Origin: Mannheimia granulomatis | GTDB lineage: Bacteria; Pseudomonadota; Gammaproteobacteria; Enterobacterales; Pasteurellaceae | Assembly (NCBI RefSeq): GCF_011455695.1 | Contig: NZ_CP015030.1 | Coordinates: 1,550,001-1,614,000, forward strand | DNA: 64,000 nucleotides | Direction: 5' to 3' | Shown here: piece by piece, positions 60,566 to 64,000 of the stretch | Layout of the letters: each line of letters starts with the position of its first letter | Position numbering within the stretch: position 1 is the first letter of the stretch | Notes under the pieces: generated by a model | The model's input: only the letters and a program-made list of their open reading frames with translations | Databases searched by the model: none | Told to the model about the DNA's origin: nothing | Translations under genes and position numbers: made by a program

Positions 60566-61570
60566 ATGAAAACGCTCGGCGAATTTATTATTGAAAAACA
60601 AGCCGAATACCCTGGCGCAAAAGGCGAATTAAGCGGAATTTTATCTTCTATTCGTTTAGCTGCGAAAATTATTCACCGTGAAATTAACCGTGCAGGCTTA
60701 AGCCAAGATATTCTAGGTACTGCCGGCTCTGAAAATGTACAAGGTGAAGCTCAAATGAAGTTAGATGTTTTTGCTAACGAAACCATGAAAAAAGCCTTGC
60801 TGGCTCGTGAAGATGTGGCAGGCTTTGCCTCCGAAGAAGATGACGATTTTGTTGCATTTGATACTGAACGGGGGCGTAACGCCAAATATATTTTAATGAC
60901 CGACCCGCTAGACGGTTCATCTAATATTGAAGTGAATGTGTCGGTTGGAACAATTTTCTCTATCTACCGTCGTGTTTCGCCAATTGGCACACCTGTTACG
61001 CAAGAAGATTTTCTACAAGAAGGCCGCAAACAAGTCGCTGCTGGTTATGTGACTTACGGCTCATCAACAATGCTGGTTTACACAACGGGTAACGGCGTAA
61101 ACGGTTTTACTTACGATCCATCATTGGGGCTGTTTATTCTCTCCCACCCTGATTTAAAAACACCAACAGAAGGAAAATATTACTCTATCAACGAAGGACA
61201 ATATGTCACCTTTCCACAAGGGGTAAAACGTTTTATTAAATATTGCCAAGAAACCGATGAGGCCAGCAAACGCCCTTATTCATCACGTTATATCGGTTCA
61301 CTGGTGTCTGATTTCCACCGTAATTTACTCAAAGGCGGAATTTATATCTATCCAACCTCCACCGTTTACCCCAAAGGGAAATTACGCTTACTCTATGAAT
61401 GCAACCCGATTGCCTTCCTAGCAGAACAAGCAGGCGGTATGGCAACCGATGGAATCAACCCGATTTTAGACATTAAGCCCACCGAGCTACACCAACGTGT
61501 TCCATTCTTCGTCGGCTCAAGCTCAATGGTTGAACAAGCGGGCAAATTTATGCGGGAATTTGCAGAATAA
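60566..61570 (+). CDS. fbp: Fructose-1,6-bisphosphatase class I
   Basis: Gluconeogenic phosphatase, inhibited by AMP in relatives. 334 residues. Metal motif [20 protein letters not shown] with EEDDD upstream and the substrate segment [26 protein letters not shown]. Family end [23 protein letters not shown] lies upstream. Confidence 0.98.
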   Translation: MKTLGEFIIEKQAEYPGAKGELSGILSSIRLAAKIIHREINRAGLSQDILGTAGSENVQGEAQMKLDVFANETMKKALLAREDVAGFASEEDDDFVAFDTERGRNAKYILMTDPLDGSSNIEVNVSVGTIFSIYRRVSPIGTPVTQEDFLQEGRKQVAAGYVTYGSSTMLVYTTGNGVNGFTYDPSLGLFILSHPDLKTPTEGKYYSINEGQYVTFPQGVKRFIKYCQETDEASKRPYSSRYIGSLVSDFHRNLLKGGIYIYPTSTVYPKGKLRLLYECNPIAFLAEQAGGMATDGINPILDIKPTELHQRVPFFVGSSSMVEQAGKFMREFAE

Positions 61571-61577
61571 AAAATCA

Positions 61578-61604
61578 AGGCGAACATCATGTTCGCCTAC
61601 TTTT
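61578..61604. terminator. Terminator between fbp and mobAB
   Basis: AGGCGAACAT, C, ATGTTCGCCT followed by ACTTTTT; convergent genes. Confidence 0.85.
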
Positions 61605-62686
61605 TACTTTATTGTTTGCAGCCATGCGTTGATAAACTCAGCAATTTGCTCCACGTTATTAATATCCAATACATTTTCCCGATCTAGCGGGTAATCGGTC
61701 GCGGTGGCAATTGTCCAACCATCCAGTTCTGGTAGTATTTTGTCAATCTCTTTTCGGTGGAGCTGAATTTTCGGCATTTGTTCGTGTTTGAACCCTTCCA
61801 CCAATACTAAATCAACCGCAAGCGGGTCAAATTTTGCAATTAATTGGGAAAATTCGACCGCTTGTCTGGTTTCAGTCATCAATGCCCAGCGTTCATCGCA
61901 AACAATCATTGTCGGGTTTGCTCCTGCTTCGCGTAAGCGGTAGCTGTCTTTACCTTTTTTATCAATCTCCACATTGTGATGCGAATGTTTTATCAGCCCA
62001 ACCCGAATGTCACAAGCGGTCAATTTTGGGATTAATTTTTCCAATAATGTCGTTTTGCCGGTGCCGCTGTAGCCTGTAATGGCAAGGGTTTTAATCGGGA
62101 AGGGAGAAGAAACTTGCGCCAATTCATCCAATGTATTGAAATTGCTAAAGGCAGTCTTTTGGTCAGAAAAATCTACCGCCACACTTTTTTGCGATTGGAA
62201 AAACCAAAGCAAACGACGTTCACCGGAAACTAAATATTGCTTTAATACCTCTTTAAGAGAACGATGTACTAAAGCAAAGGTTGGGTGCGCTCGTTCACCA
62301 TCGTGGGCATAGGCAATGTTAGCATCATTAATACGCAATGCCGTGTATAATTTTTGCAGCAAATTAGCCGGCAGAAACGGGCTGTCGCACGGCACAAAGA
62401 GCAGATAATCGCTATCAATTTGTTCTAAACCGGATAACATTCCGCTTAACGGACCCTGGAAATCAGGCAAGCTGTCCCGATAATGAGGCAAGTCTGGATA
62501 AAACTGCTGATATTGTTTGAACTCTCGGTTGATATTAAGCCAAATATCATCCACTTGTGGGGAAAGTTTCGCTAAAATATGGGAAATGAGTAGCTTTTCA
62601 TTTAAAAGTTGTAACCCTTTTTCAACTCCCTTCATTCTACGTGCCAATCCACCAGCTAAAATAACCGCACTTATTTCTTCTGCCAT
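61604..62686 (-). CDS. mobAB: Fused molybdenum cofactor guanylyltransferase MobA and GTP-binding MobB
   Basis: Converts molybdopterin cofactor to the guanine dinucleotide form for the DMSO-reductase family enzymes. ATG at 62686 (MAEEISAVI), 360 residues. MobA part (about 1-190): VILAGGLARRMKGVEKGLQL, LFVPCDSPFLPANLL. MobB part (about 195-360): TGYSGTGKTTLLEKLIP (Walker A) and EGFKHEQMPKIQLHR. E. coli has two genes in the order mobA-mobB; here one chain. Placed next to yihD-dsbA, as in E. coli. Confidence 0.95.
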   Translation of the reverse strand: MAEEISAVILAGGLARRMKGVEKGLQLLNEKLLISHILAKLSPQVDDIWLNINREFKQYQQFYPDLPHYRDSLPDFQGPLSGMLSGLEQIDSDYLLFVPCDSPFLPANLLQKLYTALRINDANIAYAHDGERAHPTFALVHRSLKEVLKQYLVSGERRLLWFFQSQKSVAVDFSDQKTAFSNFNTLDELAQVSSPFPIKTLAITGYSGTGKTTLLEKLIPKLTACDIRVGLIKHSHHNVEIDKKGKDSYRLREAGANPTMIVCDERWALMTETRQAVEFSQLIAKFDPLAVDLVLVEGFKHEQMPKIQLHRKEIDKILPELDGWTIATATDYPLDRENVLDINNVEQIAEFINAWLQTIK

Positions 62687-62773
62687 CTTCTCCACCCTTA
62701 ATTTTTTGCAAAAATAGGGCTAAAAGTATATTATTCCGCATAATTTTCAACAAGATCTTTAAGGGGCAAAAAG

Positions 62774-63043
62774 ATGAAGTGTAAACGTTTAGAAGAGTTG
62801 CTTGAATTACTTAGCGAGCATTGGCGTAAAAACCCAGATTTACATTTAATCGACATACTACAACAACTTTCGGTAGAAGTTGGTGAACCGAATAATTATG
62901 CAGCCTTGCGTGATGAAGTATTGATTTACCAATTAAAAATGCGAAATGCGGATAAACATGAGCCGATTCCGGGCATTAAAAAAGATTATGAAGAGGATTT
63001 TAAAACTGCTTTATTGCGTGCGCGTGGAATTTTAAACGATTAA
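62774..63043 (+). CDS. yihD: YihD family protein (DUF1040)
   Basis: 89-residue cytoplasmic protein, CKRLEELLELLSEHWRKNPD, LHLIDILQQLSVEVG at the start, DUF1040 pattern. No known function. In E. coli yihD lies between mobA and the srkA-dsbA pair; here srkA is missing and dsbA follows 60 bases later. Confidence 0.92.
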   Translation: MKCKRLEELLELLSEHWRKNPDLHLIDILQQLSVEVGEPNNYAALRDEVLIYQLKMRNADKHEPIPGIKKDYEEDFKTALLRARGILND

Positions 63044-63102
63044 GTTTGTCTGAGTTCACATCTATTATTTATCTATTTCTCAACATTTTGAAGGAATCAT
63101 TT

Positions 63103-63741
63103 ATGAAAAAATTTGCATTAAAAACTGCTTTTATTGCACTTTCTGCACTTTGTGCTTTTAATACCACAGCATTCGCAGCGGATCCCACTGCCGGCAAAGA
63201 ATATATTGAAGTACGCAAAGCGCCTTCAGCCCAAAAAGAAGTGGTGGAATTTTTCTCTTTCTACTGCCCACACTGCTATGATTTTGAGCTAAGTTACAAA
63301 ATCCCATCTCAAATTAAAGCTAAATTACCGGCAGACACTAAATTAGTACAATATCATGTAAATTTTTTGGGTGGTCAATCTGAAAATCTCACTCGTGCTT
63401 GGGCATTAGCAATGGCGTTAGGAGCAGAAGATAAAGTCAAAACAGCTCTATTTGAAGCTGCCCGTAAAGATTCATTGAAATCGATGGACGATATTCGTGC
63501 CGTCTTTTTAGCAAACGGCATTACCGCTGAACAATTTGATAACGGTATTAATAGCTTCGCGGTAAACGGTTTAGTGAACAAACAGGTTCAACTAGCAGAA
63601 GATTTCCAAATTCGTGGTGTTCCGGCATTTTTTGTAAACGGTCAATATCAGCTTAATTTAGAAGGTTTTACCGATTCAAGCTCAACAAATGACTTTATCA
63701 AGCGTTATATTGATGCAGTCGTGTTCTTAAGCAAAAAATAA
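63103..63741 (+). CDS. dsbA: Thiol:disulfide interchange protein DsbA
   Basis: Periplasmic oxidase that puts disulfides into secreted proteins. ATG at 63103 has AAGGAA upstream; 212 residues. Signal peptide MKKFALKTAFIALSALCAF...FA, then mature thioredoxin-like fold with CPHC in FFSFYCPHCYDFE and the cis-Pro loop RGVPAFFVN. The helical insert lies between. Confidence 0.97.
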   Translation: MKKFALKTAFIALSALCAFNTTAFAADPTAGKEYIEVRKAPSAQKEVVEFFSFYCPHCYDFELSYKIPSQIKAKLPADTKLVQYHVNFLGGQSENLTRAWALAMALGAEDKVKTALFEAARKDSLKSMDDIRAVFLANGITAEQFDNGINSFAVNGLVNKQVQLAEDFQIRGVPAFFVNGQYQLNLEGFTDSSSTNDFIKRYIDAVVFLSKK

Positions 63742-63752
63742 TTGAGATAATC

Positions 63753-63785
63753 AATGCCGAATAGAAAATTCTATTCGGCATTTTT
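63753..63785 (+). terminator. Terminator after dsbA
   Basis: ATGCCGAATAGAA / TTCTATTCGGCAT stem followed by TTTTT. Confidence 0.92.
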
Positions 63786-63826
63786 ACTGGTTAGTGCGAA
63801 GATCATTTCAAAAGATAGGAATTAAA

Positions 63827-64000
63827 ATGCGTAAAACCATGCAACAAAAGGCAGAAGAAGCTCACAATATGTGTAAATTAAAAGGAGACTCTCTGCTAGA
63901 TAACAGCAACCGTCAGATAAGTTTTGAAGCGGTTTATAACAGCGAAGATGAAGCTTTACAAGCGGTCGAATTTTTTACACAAAAAGCAAAATCGGTGGAA
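63827..64000 (+). CDS. DUF406 family protein (YfcZ/YiiS type), 5' part
   Basis: Opens at ATG 63827 with AGGA upstream and runs off the window after 58 codons. MRKTMQQKAEEAHNMCKLKG then SLLDNSNRQISFEAVY and FFTQKAKSVE. The middle resembles E. coli YfcZ (IMDNSDCTASYSRVF, ALTEKARSVE). Function unknown; the gene is partial. Confidence 0.8.
   Translation, partial: MRKTMQQKAEEAHNMCKLKGDSLLDNSNRQISFEAVYNSEDEALQAVEFFTQKAKSVE

Overview
The window is a chromosomal segment of a Pasteurellaceae bacterium. The main evidence is the dozens of copies of the 9-base DNA uptake signal ACAAGCGGT, the variant used by the Actinobacillus pleuropneumoniae / Mannheimia / Glaesserella branch, often in inverted pairs at gene ends. 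The gene neighbourhoods (zwf-pgl-gnd, yibN-secB-gpsA-cysE, mobAB-yihD-dsbA, surE-yqaA-nlpD, oapA-oapB), the gshF fusion and the tmRNA tag ANDEQYALAA also fit the family. Species cannot be fixed from the sequence alone.

Layout: 1-8.8 kb holds the end of valS, the oxidative pentose-phosphate genes (zwf, pgl, gnd, with a nonsense-broken racemase between), cysQ, nudE and the heat-shock pair hslR/hslO. The histidine region (8.9-17.3 kb, minus strand) is badly disturbed. A classical His leader with attenuator (hisL, five His codons) now leads straight into hisC. hisG is absent, hisD is a pseudogene with an in-frame stop and a large internal deletion, and a second hisC 3' end is fused to a fragment of another gene. 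Three foreign-looking genes (an SMR transporter, a Y1/HUH transposase and a low-GC membrane protein) sit inside it. hisB-hisH-hisA-hisF-hisIE look intact.

17.4-25.7 kb carries housekeeping genes (rsmC, holD-rimI, typA, yggS, kdsC, rpoH) and an organophosphate antiporter. tmRNA (25.8-26.2 kb) is followed by about 650 bp without a convincing gene. A TsuA/TsuB-like thiosulfate uptake pair follows behind a perfect CRP site, then cysE-gpsA-secB-yibN, tig, and the str operon (rpsL-rpsG-fusA-tuf). 37-45 kb holds LPS heptosyltransferases, oapA/oapB, the competence gene comE1 with a CRP-S-like site, psd and gshF. 45.7-64 kb holds the mannose PTS (manXYZ, perfect CRP site), tpiA, truD, surE-yqaA, three related lipoproteins ending in nlpD, tag, acpP, rpe, the zinc-free ribosomal protein pair rpmE2/rpmJ2, trmB, fabH, yeaD/fbp (perfect CRP site), mobAB, yihD and dsbA.

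The most unusual structure is in the his region. Four copies of a ~107-bp element made of four successive hairpins lie in his intergenic junctions, all in the same orientation, and two of them bracket the Y1 transposase gene. One supplies the last codons of hisC. Separately, two 66-bp double-hairpin elements bounded by GTAG...CTAC, plus one half element, lie at 4.2, 9.6 and 12.6 kb. They have the architecture of REP/BIME sequences that RAYT transposases recognise. Together they suggest a REP/RAYT-type system that spread in, and probably helped break, the histidine operon.
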